Assembly: GCA_018969565.1 (NCBI GenBank) | Contig: JAGWYC010000065.1 | Coordinates: forward strand, 1 to 9,468 | DNA: 9,468 nt | Origin: Bacteroidota bacterium | GTDB taxonomy: Bacteria; Bacteroidota; Bacteroidia; NS11-12g; UBA955 | Direction of reading: 5' to 3' | Part shown: piece by piece, positions 1 through 6,760 of the stretch | Position numbering within the stretch: the stretch's first letter is position 1 | How the letters are laid out: each line of letters starts with the position of its first letter | Translations under genes and position numbers: made by a program | Notes under the pieces: generated by a model | Told to the model about the DNA's origin: nothing | The model's input: only the letters and a program-made list of their open reading frames with translations | Databases searched by the model: none

Positions 1-445
1 GTTCAAACAAAGTGCAGGAGTTGAAGCCGAAGACATTGCAAAGCGTCTAATGGACTATGGCTTTCATGCACCTACCCTTTCCTTCCCTGTTGCAGGAACT
101 CTGATGATTGAGCCCACCGAAAGCGAAAGCAAAGAAGAGCTGGATCGCTTTGTGGACACCATGTTCGGAATTCGCAACGAAATACGCGAAGTAGAAGAAG
201 GCAAGGCCTCAAAAGAGGACAACGTGCTGAAGAATGCGCCCCATACTGCGGCTGAAATCTGCTCTGACAAATGGAATCACAGCTACAGCCGCGACAAAGC
301 TGCTTACCCTGCACCATTTGTGCTGAGCGCCAAATTCTGGCCCAGCGTGGCACGGGTTAACAGCACCTACGGTGACCGTAACCTGGTTTGCGCATGTCTG
401 CCCATGGAAGCATACATGGAAGGTACGCCATTAGCAACGGCTTGA
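1..445 (+). CDS. gcvP: Glycine dehydrogenase (decarboxylating), P-protein, C-terminal fragment
   Basis: This is the last 147 codons of the glycine cleavage system P-protein, read from base 2; the 5' part lies outside the window. P-protein is the PLP enzyme that decarboxylates glycine and passes the aminomethyl group to the lipoyl arm of H-protein (GcvH) in the cytoplasm. The visible piece carries the conserved C-terminal segments of long, single-chain GcvP: GFHAPTLSFPVAGTLMIEPT, then SKEELDRF, and a tail with KFWPSVARVNSTYGDRNLVC before the TGA stop. The PLP-binding lysine is upstream of the window. The C-terminus ends about seven residues after the usual EAYM(E) ending, so it looks intact. 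The next gene overlaps its 3' end. Identification rests on recognition of family sequence; the missing N-terminus prevents a check of total length. Confidence 0.93.
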   Translation, partial: FKQSAGVEAEDIAKRLMDYGFHAPTLSFPVAGTLMIEPTESESKEELDRFVDTMFGIRNEIREVEEGKASKEDNVLKNAPHTAAEICSDKWNHSYSRDKAAYPAPFVLSAKFWPSVARVNSTYGDRNLVCACLPMEAYMEGTPLATA

Positions 446-1902
446 AAGCCTATTTCCAAGGAGTACATGCTCCGGCTCGGGTAGCTTTTTGGTGTTACGT
501 CCTCTTTGGTTTATGGTTACTCCCTGATTTTGGCGTTCCGCTCGACGAGCTGACCCAACGCGGCATCGGCATCGTGAACAATCAGTTCATCAGCCGTGGC
601 GACATGAACATCCTGGAACACCGCTATTACGGACCCATTTTTGAAACCGGCAGTTTCTGGCTGGAGCAGGTATTCGGAATTCGGGATGCGCGCAGTTACC
701 TGCTGTTAAGGCATTTCCTGCTGTTTCTGATTTGCAGCTCTTCGCTCATTGCCATTTACCGAGTAGTGTTTGGCATGTATGGCTCGGTACTGACTGCTTT
801 TTTTGCTGCCGGCATCTATGCCCTTCACCCCAGAATCTTTGCCGATAACTTCTATAATTCCAAAGATTCCTTATTCATGGCCTTATTCGCCTGGGCTTTA
901 TGGCATCTTTTCGTCTGGCTTAAGGATTCCGGAATGCGCTCATTCGTTGGGTTCTGCGTGCTCTCCGGTATCATGTCCACACTGAGAATTCAGGGGCTCT
1001 ATCTTCCCGTACTCGCAGGGCTGAGTTGGCTTTTCCTGTACCGCCCTGATTGGAAAGTGGCATTCAGGTTCGGACTTTGGGGAATTGGCATAACCTTACT
1101 GAGCCTACTGGCTTTTTATCCTTATTTATGGTTGAATCCAATTGAGAACTTCCGGGAAGTATTATTTACGGCCAGCCGATTTCCATGGCCCTGGGGAACC
1201 CTTACCGATGGGGTTTACCTATGGTCTAAGCACACGCCCTGGTGGTACTTACCCTTATGGATGCTGGCCACAACCCCTGCATTATTTGTACTCTTCCTGG
1301 TGGCAGGACTAATACCCCTTCGTTTCACCAAATGGCAATGGATGCTATGGCTGTTGCTGCTGATACCTGTTTTGCTGGCCATTTTCATGCATGCACCCAT
1401 GTATGATGGCTGGAGGCATTACTATTTCCTTTGGCCAATTTGCGCCATACTTACCGGAGCAGCGCTTCATCTTGTCCATTCTCTAAAAACACTTCAGCAA
1501 AGTCTTGCAGCATTAACCCTGGCCATTGCGTTGTTTCATGTGGTGCGCGGGCATCCGCTTCAGATGTGTTTTTTTAATGAAATCTATCCAAGCAGACAAA
1601 AGCAGTTACATGAGCGCTGGGAATTGGATTACTGGGGACTGGGTTACAGGTCTGCACTGGAAAAGATGATTGAAGGACGAAGTGATTCCATCCGCGTGTA
1701 TGCCTGGGATGACGGCATTTGGAATAACATGCAGATAATGACCCTGGAACAGCGAAGAAAAATCTTATTGGTACCACGTGACAGTGCCGAATTTCTGATT
1801 GAAAACATACGTGGTCCCAAAAGACAAGGCTATCCGGGCACAATTGTTTATTCCCTTCAACCTTACGGTGATACAACGCTGGTTGTGTTCAAGCAGCCGT
1901 GA
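394..1902 (+). CDS. GT39-like (GT-C fold) polytopic membrane glycosyltransferase, putative
   Basis: This is an integral membrane protein of about 502 residues, rich in Trp, Phe and Leu, with roughly nine to eleven hydrophobic segments. TM1 is at about residues 30-46. It is followed by an acidic D51-E52 pair in the first predicted periplasmic loop, where GT-C enzymes of the ArnT/PMT/GT39 type put their catalytic Asp/Glu. Further recognisable blocks are DNFYNSKD (151-158), YDGWRH (337-342) and ELDYWG (410-415), which I recall from Bacteroidota proteins annotated as family 39 glycosyltransferases. The inferred role is transfer of a sugar from a polyprenyl-phosphate donor to an envelope acceptor; donor and acceptor are unknown. 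Start choice is uncertain. ATG 394 is the only usable ATG but overlaps gcvP by 52 bases. TTG 442 would make a 4-base TTGA overlap and a 486-residue protein, with TM1 nearer the N-terminus. No separate promoter is visible, so it is probably co-transcribed with gcvP. Confidence 0.7.
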   Translation: MSAHGSIHGRYAISNGLKAYFQGVHAPARVAFWCYVLFGLWLLPDFGVPLDELTQRGIGIVNNQFISRGDMNILEHRYYGPIFETGSFWLEQVFGIRDARSYLLLRHFLLFLICSSSLIAIYRVVFGMYGSVLTAFFAAGIYALHPRIFADNFYNSKDSLFMALFAWALWHLFVWLKDSGMRSFVGFCVLSGIMSTLRIQGLYLPVLAGLSWLFLYRPDWKVAFRFGLWGIGITLLSLLAFYPYLWLNPIENFREVLFTASRFPWPWGTLTDGVYLWSKHTPWWYLPLWMLATTPALFVLFLVAGLIPLRFTKWQWMLWLLLLIPVLLAIFMHAPMYDGWRHYYFLWPICAILTGAALHLVHSLKTLQQSLAALTLAIALFHVVRGHPLQMCFFNEIYPSRQKQLHERWELDYWGLGYRSALEKMIEGRSDSIRVYAWDDGIWNNMQIMTLEQRRKILLVPRDSAEFLIENIRGPKRQGYPGTIVYSLQPYGDTTLVVFKQP

Positions 1903-1915
1903 TTGGTTATCTTTG
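1883..1915 (+). promoter_or_regulatory. Bacteroidota-type promoter of efp
   Basis: The -7 box TATCTTTG (1908-1915) is a full match to TAnnTTTG. A TTG at 1883-1885 lies 22 bases upstream and is a plausible -33 element. The box is 18 bases before the efp ATG and predicts a very short leader. It partly overlaps the last codons of the upstream membrane protein gene (stop at 1902). Confidence 0.6.
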
Positions 1916-1933
1916 CGCCCTATTTATTCCTTT

Positions 1934-2497
1934 ATGGCTAAACCAAAAGATTTAGGATCAGGAAGCTTCATCCGCCACAACGGAGAGCTATGCCAGATTA
2001 TGGAAATCCAGCACCGCACACCCGGCAACCTGCGCGCGTTCTATCAAGCCAAGATGCGGAACGTGAAAACCGGCAAACAAACCGAATACCGCTACAATGC
2101 TGATGAAGACGTTACGATGGTGCGTGTTGAAACCAAAGAACTGCAATATCTGTATGAAGAAGGCGACTCGTTCGTGTGTATGGACAATGACACCTACGAT
2201 CAGTTGCCCATCAGCAAAGCCGCCTTCGGAGAAGGAGCTAAATTCATGAAAGAAGGCGACACGATTATGGCTTCATTCGAAGGCGAACAGGTAATCGGCG
2301 CCCAGGCACCTACTCACGTGACACTGGAAATCACCTACACAGAGCCCGGAGTGCGTGGAGATACCGCCACCAATACCTTGAAATCAGCCACCGTTGAAAC
2401 CGGAGCTACGGTCATGGTTCCTTTATTTTGCGATACCGGTGATAAAATCCGAATTGATACCCGCACCGGCGATTACATGGAACGGGTAAAAGGTTAA
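1934..2497 (+). CDS. efp: Elongation factor P
   Basis: This protein of 187 residues has the usual EF-P length. EF-P binds the ribosome between the P and E sites and relieves stalling at consecutive prolines. The N-terminal KOW-like domain covers about residues 1-63, followed by two OB-type domains. The C-terminal family signature is clear: KSATVETGATVMVP, then GDKIRIDTRTGDY. ATG 1934 is chosen because the family length fits and the promoter box lies just upstream; an in-frame extension back to 1799 would run into the previous gene. The odd point is the loop between beta3 and beta4, which reads TPGNLRAF (29-36). Aligned on PG...AF, Asn32 takes the place of the modified E. coli Lys34, with Arg34 two residues later. 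This suggests a different or absent modification. It is a single-gene unit flanked by its own promoter and terminator. Confidence 0.96.
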   Translation: MAKPKDLGSGSFIRHNGELCQIMEIQHRTPGNLRAFYQAKMRNVKTGKQTEYRYNADEDVTMVRVETKELQYLYEEGDSFVCMDNDTYDQLPISKAAFGEGAKFMKEGDTIMASFEGEQVIGAQAPTHVTLEITYTEPGVRGDTATNTLKSATVETGATVMVPLFCDTGDKIRIDTRTGDYMERVKG

Positions 2498-2516
2498 TCC
2501 AACTTAACTGAAACAG

Positions 2517-2543
2517 AAAAGGCGGCCACAGGGTCGCCTTTTT
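2517..2543 (+). terminator. Rho-independent terminator after efp
   Basis: AAAAGGCG (2517-2524) pairs perfectly with CGCCTTTT (2535-2542). The stem is extended inward by a G-T pair and two C-G pairs around a small ACAG loop. The T-run at 2539-2543 follows the GC-rich part. It begins 20 bases after the efp stop and separates efp from the next operon. Confidence 0.85.
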
Positions 2544-2581
2544 CGTGAAGGGATGATATGCCAAGGCTGAACGGAATTCGG

Positions 2582-2589
2582 TAACTTTG
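2582..2589 (+). promoter_or_regulatory. -7 promoter box of the ureohydrolase operon
   Basis: TAACTTTG is a full match to the Bacteroidota TAnnTTTG element, followed by CGG as at the other boxes here. It sits 17 bases before the ATG at 2607 and just downstream of the efp terminator, where a new promoter is expected. No good -33 TTTG is visible about 20 bases upstream. Confidence 0.5.
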
Positions 2590-2606
2590 CGGCAAGATCA
2601 GAACCT

Positions 2607-3500
2607 ATGGAGTGCCTGTCACCCGAACACAACTTTTTAGGCATCACAGAACCTGAATTGTACCGATTTAGCGAAAGCAAGGTTGTCATACAACAAGTTC
2701 CCTACGAACATACCAGTTCATACATTGAAGGCTCAGCAAAAGGTCCTGCAGCCGTTATTTCGGCTTCGCATTTTGTAGAATTCTACGACGAAATGCTCGG
2801 CACCGAATGCTATCGAGACCTGGGCATCTGCACCCTGCCTGAAATGAATTTCGATGGCCTGAGCAACCGTGCCGCCGTTGATTTTATTCGAGACGAGACG
2901 CGCAAACTGCTTCAACAGGACAAATACGTTGTTTCCCTGGGGGCAGAACATACGGTCACCCTTGGATTTGTTGAAGCGTTTTTAGAACGTTATCCGGATA
3001 TCCATGTGCTGCAAATAGACGCGCACAGCGATCTGCGCATGAGTTATCACGATAACCCATATTCCCATGCCTCGGTAATGGCACGTGTGCATGACCTGGG
3101 CGTGCCGCTGGTGCAGGTAGGCATTCGCGCTCAGTGTAAAGAAGAAGCTGAACTGATACGCAGCTCAGATCGCATCCATACCTGGTACGCACATCAGATT
3201 CAGGATGGAGACGCCTGGATGGATGAAGCCATTGCTAAACTCGGCAAAAACGTGTACCTGACCATTGACGCTGATGGTTTCGACCCCTCGGTCGTCCCCG
3301 CCGTGGGTACTGCCGAACCCGGTGGATTAAGCTGGTGGCAGGGCTGCCGATTCTTGCAAAAACTGGCAGCACAGCGCAAAATAGTAGGATTCGATATTGT
3401 GGAAATTGCCCCACGGGAAACAGACATCATCAGCGAATTCAGCATGGCAAAACTGCTGTACCGCATTCTTGGATACCTGCATCAGAACAAACACTTTTAA
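2607..3500 (+). CDS. speB: Agmatinase / arginase-family ureohydrolase
   Basis: A cytoplasmic binuclear-manganese ureohydrolase of 297 residues. The family hydrolyses a guanidino group to urea; the likely reaction here is agmatine to putrescine plus urea. All six metal ligands can be placed: His115 in GAEHT, Asp138, His140 and Asp142 in QIDAHSDLR, and Asp221 and Asp223 in TIDADGFDP. The GTAEPGG segment after the last motif is also typical. Small departures from the usual agmatinase pattern are GAEH instead of GG(D/E)H, and Thr before the IDAD motif where Ser is common. Substrate specificity (agmatine, arginine, guanidinobutyrate, formiminoglutamate) cannot be decided by eye. The ATG at 2607 fits other Bacteroidota homologues, which begin a few residues before NFLGI. 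It is the first gene of the operon, and its TAA shares an A with the ATG of the cysteine desulfurase. Confidence 0.88.
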   Translation: MECLSPEHNFLGITEPELYRFSESKVVIQQVPYEHTSSYIEGSAKGPAAVISASHFVEFYDEMLGTECYRDLGICTLPEMNFDGLSNRAAVDFIRDETRKLLQQDKYVVSLGAEHTVTLGFVEAFLERYPDIHVLQIDAHSDLRMSYHDNPYSHASVMARVHDLGVPLVQVGIRAQCKEEAELIRSSDRIHTWYAHQIQDGDAWMDEAIAKLGKNVYLTIDADGFDPSVVPAVGTAEPGGLSWWQGCRFLQKLAAQRKIVGFDIVEIAPRETDIISEFSMAKLLYRILGYLHQNKHF

Positions 3501-4657
3501 TGGAACAACGGATTTACCTGGATAATGCGGCCACCACCGCGATAGATCCCGAGGTGCTGGAGGTCATGATACCTGTCCTGAAGGATTTTTATGGCAACCC
3601 CAGCTCTTCACATGCCCATGGCCGCAAGGTAAAGGCGCTTATTGAAGAAAGCCGCTCCAAAGTGGCTTCCCTGCTCGGTTGCAGCCCTGCTGAAATTATC
3701 TTCACCAGCGGCGGTACGGAAGCCGACAATATGGCGATACGCGGCGCCGTAAGTACCCTCGGTGTTGAACACATCATCACCAGCCCTATTGAACACCATG
3801 CCGTGCTTCATACCGTGGAAGAACTGCACCACGATGGGAAGATTCAGATGCACCTGGTTCAGCTTGATGACAAAGGTCATGTGGATTTTGAACATTTGGA
3901 AAGCCTGCTGCAGCAGTTTCCCAAGGCGCTGGTAAGCCTCATGCACGGAAACAACGAAATTGGAAATCTGCTTGACCTTGAACGTGTTGGAACTCTGTGC
4001 AGGAAATACCAGGCGCTGTTCCATACAGACACAGTGCAAACCATGGGGCATTATAGCTTCAATCTGGCGCAGATGCCCGTAGATTTTCTGGTTTGTGGCG
4101 CCCATAAGTTCAATGGTCCTAAAGGCGTGGGCTTTCTCTATATGAGCAAGAAGAACCGCGTTAGGCCTTATATCACAGGTGGTGCACAGGAACGCGAACT
4201 TCGCGGAGGAACCGAAAATGTCTATGGCATTGTTGGACTTGCCAAAGCCCTGGAGGTAAGCTACCGCGATCTGGAAAAGAAGAAAACGCATATCGAATCA
4301 TTGAAGAAACTGATGATCGGTGAATTAAGAAAGAACATCGCTGATATACGATTTAACGGGGATGCCGAAGGAAATTGTCTATATACCGTATTGAGTGTAT
4401 CCTTCCCGCCAAACCCTCAGGGCGACATGTTGCTGTTCAACCTGGACCTGGCAGGAATATCGGCTTCGGGCGGAAGCGCGTGCAGCAGCGGTGCCGTAGG
4501 CGGATCTCATGTGATGAAAGGTATAGGTGCCGATCCTTCGCGCACAACCATTCGATTCAGCTTCGGGAAATTCAATAGCACCGAAGACATAACAAGTACC
4601 GTTAAAGCACTCAGCGCCTGGTATCCGGCTCCTGAAGGTAACGCAACTTCAAATTAA
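3500..4657 (+). CDS. Cysteine desulfurase (class V aminotransferase family, NifS/IscS type)
   Basis: A 385-residue PLP enzyme that removes sulfur from cysteine, giving alanine and an enzyme persulfide used for Fe-S clusters or tRNA thiolation. Family landmarks in order: YLDNAATT at 6-13, YGNPSSSHAHG at 31-41, TSGGTEADN at 69-77, EHHAVL at 98-103, the Schiff-base Lys203 in GAHKFNGPKG, RGGTEN further on, and the catalytic loop Cys328 in GGSACSSG. The continuous alignment around the catalytic Cys points to the IscS/NifS (group I) type and not SufS. The start is ATG 3500, inside TAATG with the upstream stop. A longer in-frame reading from 3335 is rejected because it lies inside the ureohydrolase and adds residues absent from the family. 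Translational coupling with the upstream gene is likely. Whether it is the main IscS or a dedicated sulfur donor cannot be told, since no iscU or suf genes are in the window. Confidence 0.93.
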   Translation: MEQRIYLDNAATTAIDPEVLEVMIPVLKDFYGNPSSSHAHGRKVKALIEESRSKVASLLGCSPAEIIFTSGGTEADNMAIRGAVSTLGVEHIITSPIEHHAVLHTVEELHHDGKIQMHLVQLDDKGHVDFEHLESLLQQFPKALVSLMHGNNEIGNLLDLERVGTLCRKYQALFHTDTVQTMGHYSFNLAQMPVDFLVCGAHKFNGPKGVGFLYMSKKNRVRPYITGGAQERELRGGTENVYGIVGLAKALEVSYRDLEKKKTHIESLKKLMIGELRKNIADIRFNGDAEGNCLYTVLSVSFPPNPQGDMLLFNLDLAGISASGGSACSSGAVGGSHVMKGIGADPSRTTIRFSFGKFNSTEDITSTVKALSAWYPAPEGNATSN

Positions 4658-4678
4658 TCACCAATCTGCGCAGGAATA

Positions 4679-5110
4679 GTGAGTAAGCCCATTCTGTACA
4701 TTACCAGGAAAGAGCATTTCAATGCAGCCCACAAACTGTATAACAACGCCTGGACGCCCGAACAAAATGAGGCGGTGTTTGGAAAATGTGCCAACGCAAA
4801 CTGGCATGGTCACAACTTTGATTTGTATGTTACGGTGAAAGGCACGCCCAATCCGGATACAGGTTTCATCATGGATTTGAAGTTGCTGAAGCGCATTATC
4901 AAAGAAGAAGTGATTGAACATTTGGATCACCGAAACCTGAATGAGGATGTTCCCTTTCTAAAGGGTGTGATGCCCAGCATAGAACACATTGCCACCGCCA
5001 TCTGGCAACGCATTGAACCAAGGCTTCCCGAAAATTGTCGCTTGCACAAAGTACTGCTATATGAAACGGAGCAGAACTTCGTAGAATTCTACGGCGAATT
5101 CGGGGTGTAG
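4679..5110 (+). CDS. 6-pyruvoyl-tetrahydropterin synthase / QueD family protein
   Basis: A 143-residue zinc enzyme of the T-fold PTPS/QueD family, which acts on 7,8-dihydroneopterin triphosphate to make pyruvoyl- or carboxy-tetrahydropterin (biopterin or queuosine pathway). The zinc ligands are His18, His43 and His45. The catalytic Cys is Cys37 in GKCANANWHGHNF, the Asp-His pair is Asp83-His84 (LDHRNLN), and Glu129 in YETEQ is the pterin-anchoring Glu. The Cys-to-HGH spacing is CxxxxxHGH, as in animal biopterin-making PTPS, and not the CxxxHGH of E. coli QueD. Product assignment is therefore left open. The start is GTG 4679, the only start codon near the expected N-terminus. An AGGA at 4672-4675 sits close by, an SD-like stretch that the other genes lack. 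It begins 21 bases after the desulfurase stop, so is probably in the same operon. It ends with three different stop codons in a row. Confidence 0.88.
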   Translation: MSKPILYITRKEHFNAAHKLYNNAWTPEQNEAVFGKCANANWHGHNFDLYVTVKGTPNPDTGFIMDLKLLKRIIKEEVIEHLDHRNLNEDVPFLKGVMPSIEHIATAIWQRIEPRLPENCRLHKVLLYETEQNFVEFYGEFGV

Positions 5111-5130
5111 TGATAAACCGACAAGCCCTT

Positions 5131-5164
5131 TTTGCCGGTGGATAAGGAATAGCGCCTTCCTTTG
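5131..5164 (+). promoter_or_regulatory. Candidate promoter of the DivIC/FtsB-like gene
   Basis: TTCCTTTG (5157-5164) matches TAnnTTTG at seven of the eight aligned positions, counting the two free ones. A TTTG at 5131-5134 lies 22 bases upstream. The box is 14 bases before the ATG at 5179. It is weaker than the boxes at 1908, 2582 and 9200. Confidence 0.35.
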
Positions 5165-5178
5165 TTACTTGCAATCAC

Positions 5179-5475
5179 ATGAACGAGCGAATCTTCCGTT
5201 ACCGTTATTGGATATTGTTAGGCTCTTATGCCCTGTGGATGCTGGTGTTCGATGGGAATAATCTGGTGTACCGTTATCAGGTCAATGCGGAAATTCAGGA
5301 TTTGGAAAGCCAGCATGCCTATTATGAAAAAGCCATTGAAAAGGCTCGCCGTGAACGACAGGATTTATTCGGTAACCTGCGCAATCTGGAACGCTTCGGC
5401 AGGGAAAAATACCTGATGAAACGCGACGATGAAGACCTGTTCATCATTGCCGAACCGGAACCTGAAGCGAAATAA
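5179..5475 (+). CDS. Septum formation initiator family protein (DivIC/FtsB type)
   Basis: A small bitopic cell-division protein of 98 residues. It has a short basic N-terminus, one membrane segment at about residues 11-24 (YWILLGSYALWMLVF), then a charged heptad-like coiled coil at about 33-70, and a conserved tail REKYLMKRDDEDLFII at 75-90 ending in an acidic Pro-Glu stretch. This is the layout of FtsB/DivIC/FtsL-like proteins, which link early and late divisome components in the periplasm and promote FtsWI activity. The REKY(L/Y)MK motif before (E/D)D(L/I)F is the typical Bacteroidota form. It is encoded 68 bases after the pterin synthase and 93 bases before dnaN, with a possible promoter of its own. 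The family is certain; whether it corresponds to FtsB or to DivIC is a naming matter that cannot be settled here. Confidence 0.9.
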   Translation: MNERIFRYRYWILLGSYALWMLVFDGNNLVYRYQVNAEIQDLESQHAYYEKAIEKARRERQDLFGNLRNLERFGREKYLMKRDDEDLFIIAEPEPEAK

Positions 5476-5509
5476 AAAACAGCCCATTACTTGTTCATAA
5501 CTGGGGTAT

Positions 5510-5546
5510 TTTGTGCATAGCTTACTCCTGAAAATTCCTATTCTTG
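5510..5546 (+). promoter_or_regulatory. Candidate dnaN promoter
   Basis: TATTCTTG (5539-5546) differs from TAnnTTTG at one position and, like the other boxes, is followed by CG. A TTTG at 5510-5513 is 25 bases upstream, somewhat longer than the usual spacing. The box ends 22 bases before the dnaN ATG. Confidence 0.4.
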
Positions 5547-5568
5547 CGCTTGTTATTACCTGCAACCT

Positions 5569-6690
5569 ATGAAGTTCATTGTTCAATCGGCAGAATTGCT
5601 GCAACACCTGCTCAAGGTAAACGGAGCCATCGTTTCCAAGCCGGTTCTGCCTATTCTTGAAAATTTTCTCTTCGACATCAAAGGCGGCGTTTTGACTATA
5701 TCCGCTACTGACCTTGAAACTTCCATGACCACCAGTATGTCGGTGGACAGCAAGGAAGATATTCAGGTGGCGGTGCCGAGCAAAATTATCATTGATTACC
5801 TGCGCAACCTTCCGGAACAACCCGTAACATTTACGGTTGATGAAGAACACTTCACTATTGAAGTTACAACCGGCGTGGGCCGTTACAAGATGCCCGGCCA
5901 GAGTGGCATTGATTTCCCACTCACGCCTGCTGTTGAAGGTGATTCCTCTTTCAATATGCCTTGTAACCTCCTGCTGCGCGCCATCTCCAAAACGCTTTTC
6001 GCCACCGGCAGCGATGAACTGCGTATTGCCCTGACAGGTGTGTATGTAGAACTAGGCAATGAAAGCATCACTTTTGTTGCCACCGATGCCAATAAACTGG
6101 TTCGCTTCACCCGCAACGATGTAAGACCCGGTGCAGAAAACCACTTTATCATCCCCAAAAAAGCCCTGAACCTGCTGCGTTCATCCATTAATAACGATGA
6201 TTCACCCGTGACCATCGAATGGAATAAATCAAATGTGTTCTTCACCTACGACAAAACCCGTTTGATTTGTCGCCTTATTGACGAGCGCTACCCTGATTAC
6301 AAAGCAGTAATTCCTTCCGGCAATGATAAAATTCTCTCCGTGCGCCGCATGGATTTGTTGAGTACCCTTCGCCGTATCGGCATCTTCGCCAGCAAAACCA
6401 CCCATCAGGTGCGCCTGAAAATTGCAGGCAGTGACCTGCAGGTTGGTGCTGAAGATATTGAAATGGCCAATGAAGCACAGGAACGTCTTGCCTGCGATTA
6501 TGACGGCGAAGACCTGGAAATCGGCTTCAACGGTCGTTTCCTGATTGACATGTTGGGCAATGTGGACAGCGACAGCGTAGAAATCCGCCTGGCCGCACCC
6601 AGCAAAGCCGGTCTGGTAATGCCCGGTGAGCAAGAAAAAGACGAAGACATGCTCATGCTCATCATGCCCATGATGCTGAATAACTATTGA
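5569..6690 (+). CDS. dnaN: DNA polymerase III beta subunit (sliding clamp)
   Basis: A 373-residue beta clamp, the normal length for Bacteroidota. The homodimeric ring tethers DNA polymerase III and other partners to DNA. Three clamp domains can be assigned at about residues 1-120, 125-245 and 246-373. Recognisable stretches are the N-terminus MKFIVQSAELL, then NGAIVSKPVLPILENF and TDLETSM in domain 1, SGIDFP and FATGSDELR leading into domain 2, ATDANKL, DERYPDYKAVIP at the start of domain 3, and the C-terminus LMLIMPMMLNNY that forms part of the partner-binding groove. No internal disruption is seen. ATG 5569 is clear from the conserved N-terminus. dnaN is not next to dnaA or recF here, unlike the classical origin arrangement, but lies between a divisome gene and priA. 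A terminator follows directly. Confidence 0.97.
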   Translation: MKFIVQSAELLQHLLKVNGAIVSKPVLPILENFLFDIKGGVLTISATDLETSMTTSMSVDSKEDIQVAVPSKIIIDYLRNLPEQPVTFTVDEEHFTIEVTTGVGRYKMPGQSGIDFPLTPAVEGDSSFNMPCNLLLRAISKTLFATGSDELRIALTGVYVELGNESITFVATDANKLVRFTRNDVRPGAENHFIIPKKALNLLRSSINNDDSPVTIEWNKSNVFFTYDKTRLICRLIDERYPDYKAVIPSGNDKILSVRRMDLLSTLRRIGIFASKTTHQVRLKIAGSDLQVGAEDIEMANEAQERLACDYDGEDLEIGFNGRFLIDMLGNVDSDSVEIRLAAPSKAGLVMPGEQEKDEDMLMLIMPMMLNNY

Positions 6691-6711
6691 TTTCACCTGA
6701 AACAGGATAGG

Positions 6712-6741
6712 AAAACCGGAGGCCCAGCTTCCGGTTTTTTT
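6712..6741 (+). terminator. Rho-independent terminator after dnaN
   Basis: AAAACCGGA (6712-6720) pairs with TCCGGTTTT (6730-6738), a perfect 9-bp stem that can gain a G-T and a G-C pair around a short loop. The T-run continues to 6741. It starts 21 bases after the dnaN stop and 49 bases before priA. Because of its A-rich 5' side it could also act on the opposite strand. Confidence 0.85.
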
Positions 6742-6760
6742 ATTCCAAAGAAAAACAAGC

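Noticed and set aside
1799..1933. N-terminal extension of EF-P by 45 residues
   Set aside because: It is in frame but overlaps the upstream membrane protein gene and contains the promoter box. EF-P proteins start at the MAKPKDL position, giving the usual length of about 187.
2775..2786. Perfect 12-base palindrome GTAGAATTCTAC, repeated at 5081-5092
   Set aside because: Both copies encode Val-Glu-Phe-Tyr within conserved coding sequence of unrelated genes. Two copies inside genes with no pattern of spacing look like shared codon choice and not an operator.
3608..4291. Open frame on the - strand (227 codons) inside the cysteine desulfurase gene
   Set aside because: The + strand frame carries all catalytic motifs of the desulfurase; the antisense translation has no family features or promoter.
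5116..5141. Hairpin ACCG...CGGT between the pterin synthase and DivIC-like genes
   Set aside because: The stem has a mismatch and the T-run is in the loop, not after the stem. It does not fit an intrinsic terminator.
6696..6706. Small inverted repeat CCTG-AAA-CAGG after dnaN
   Set aside because: A 4-bp stem is too weak to support a function; the real terminator is the 9-bp stem just downstream.
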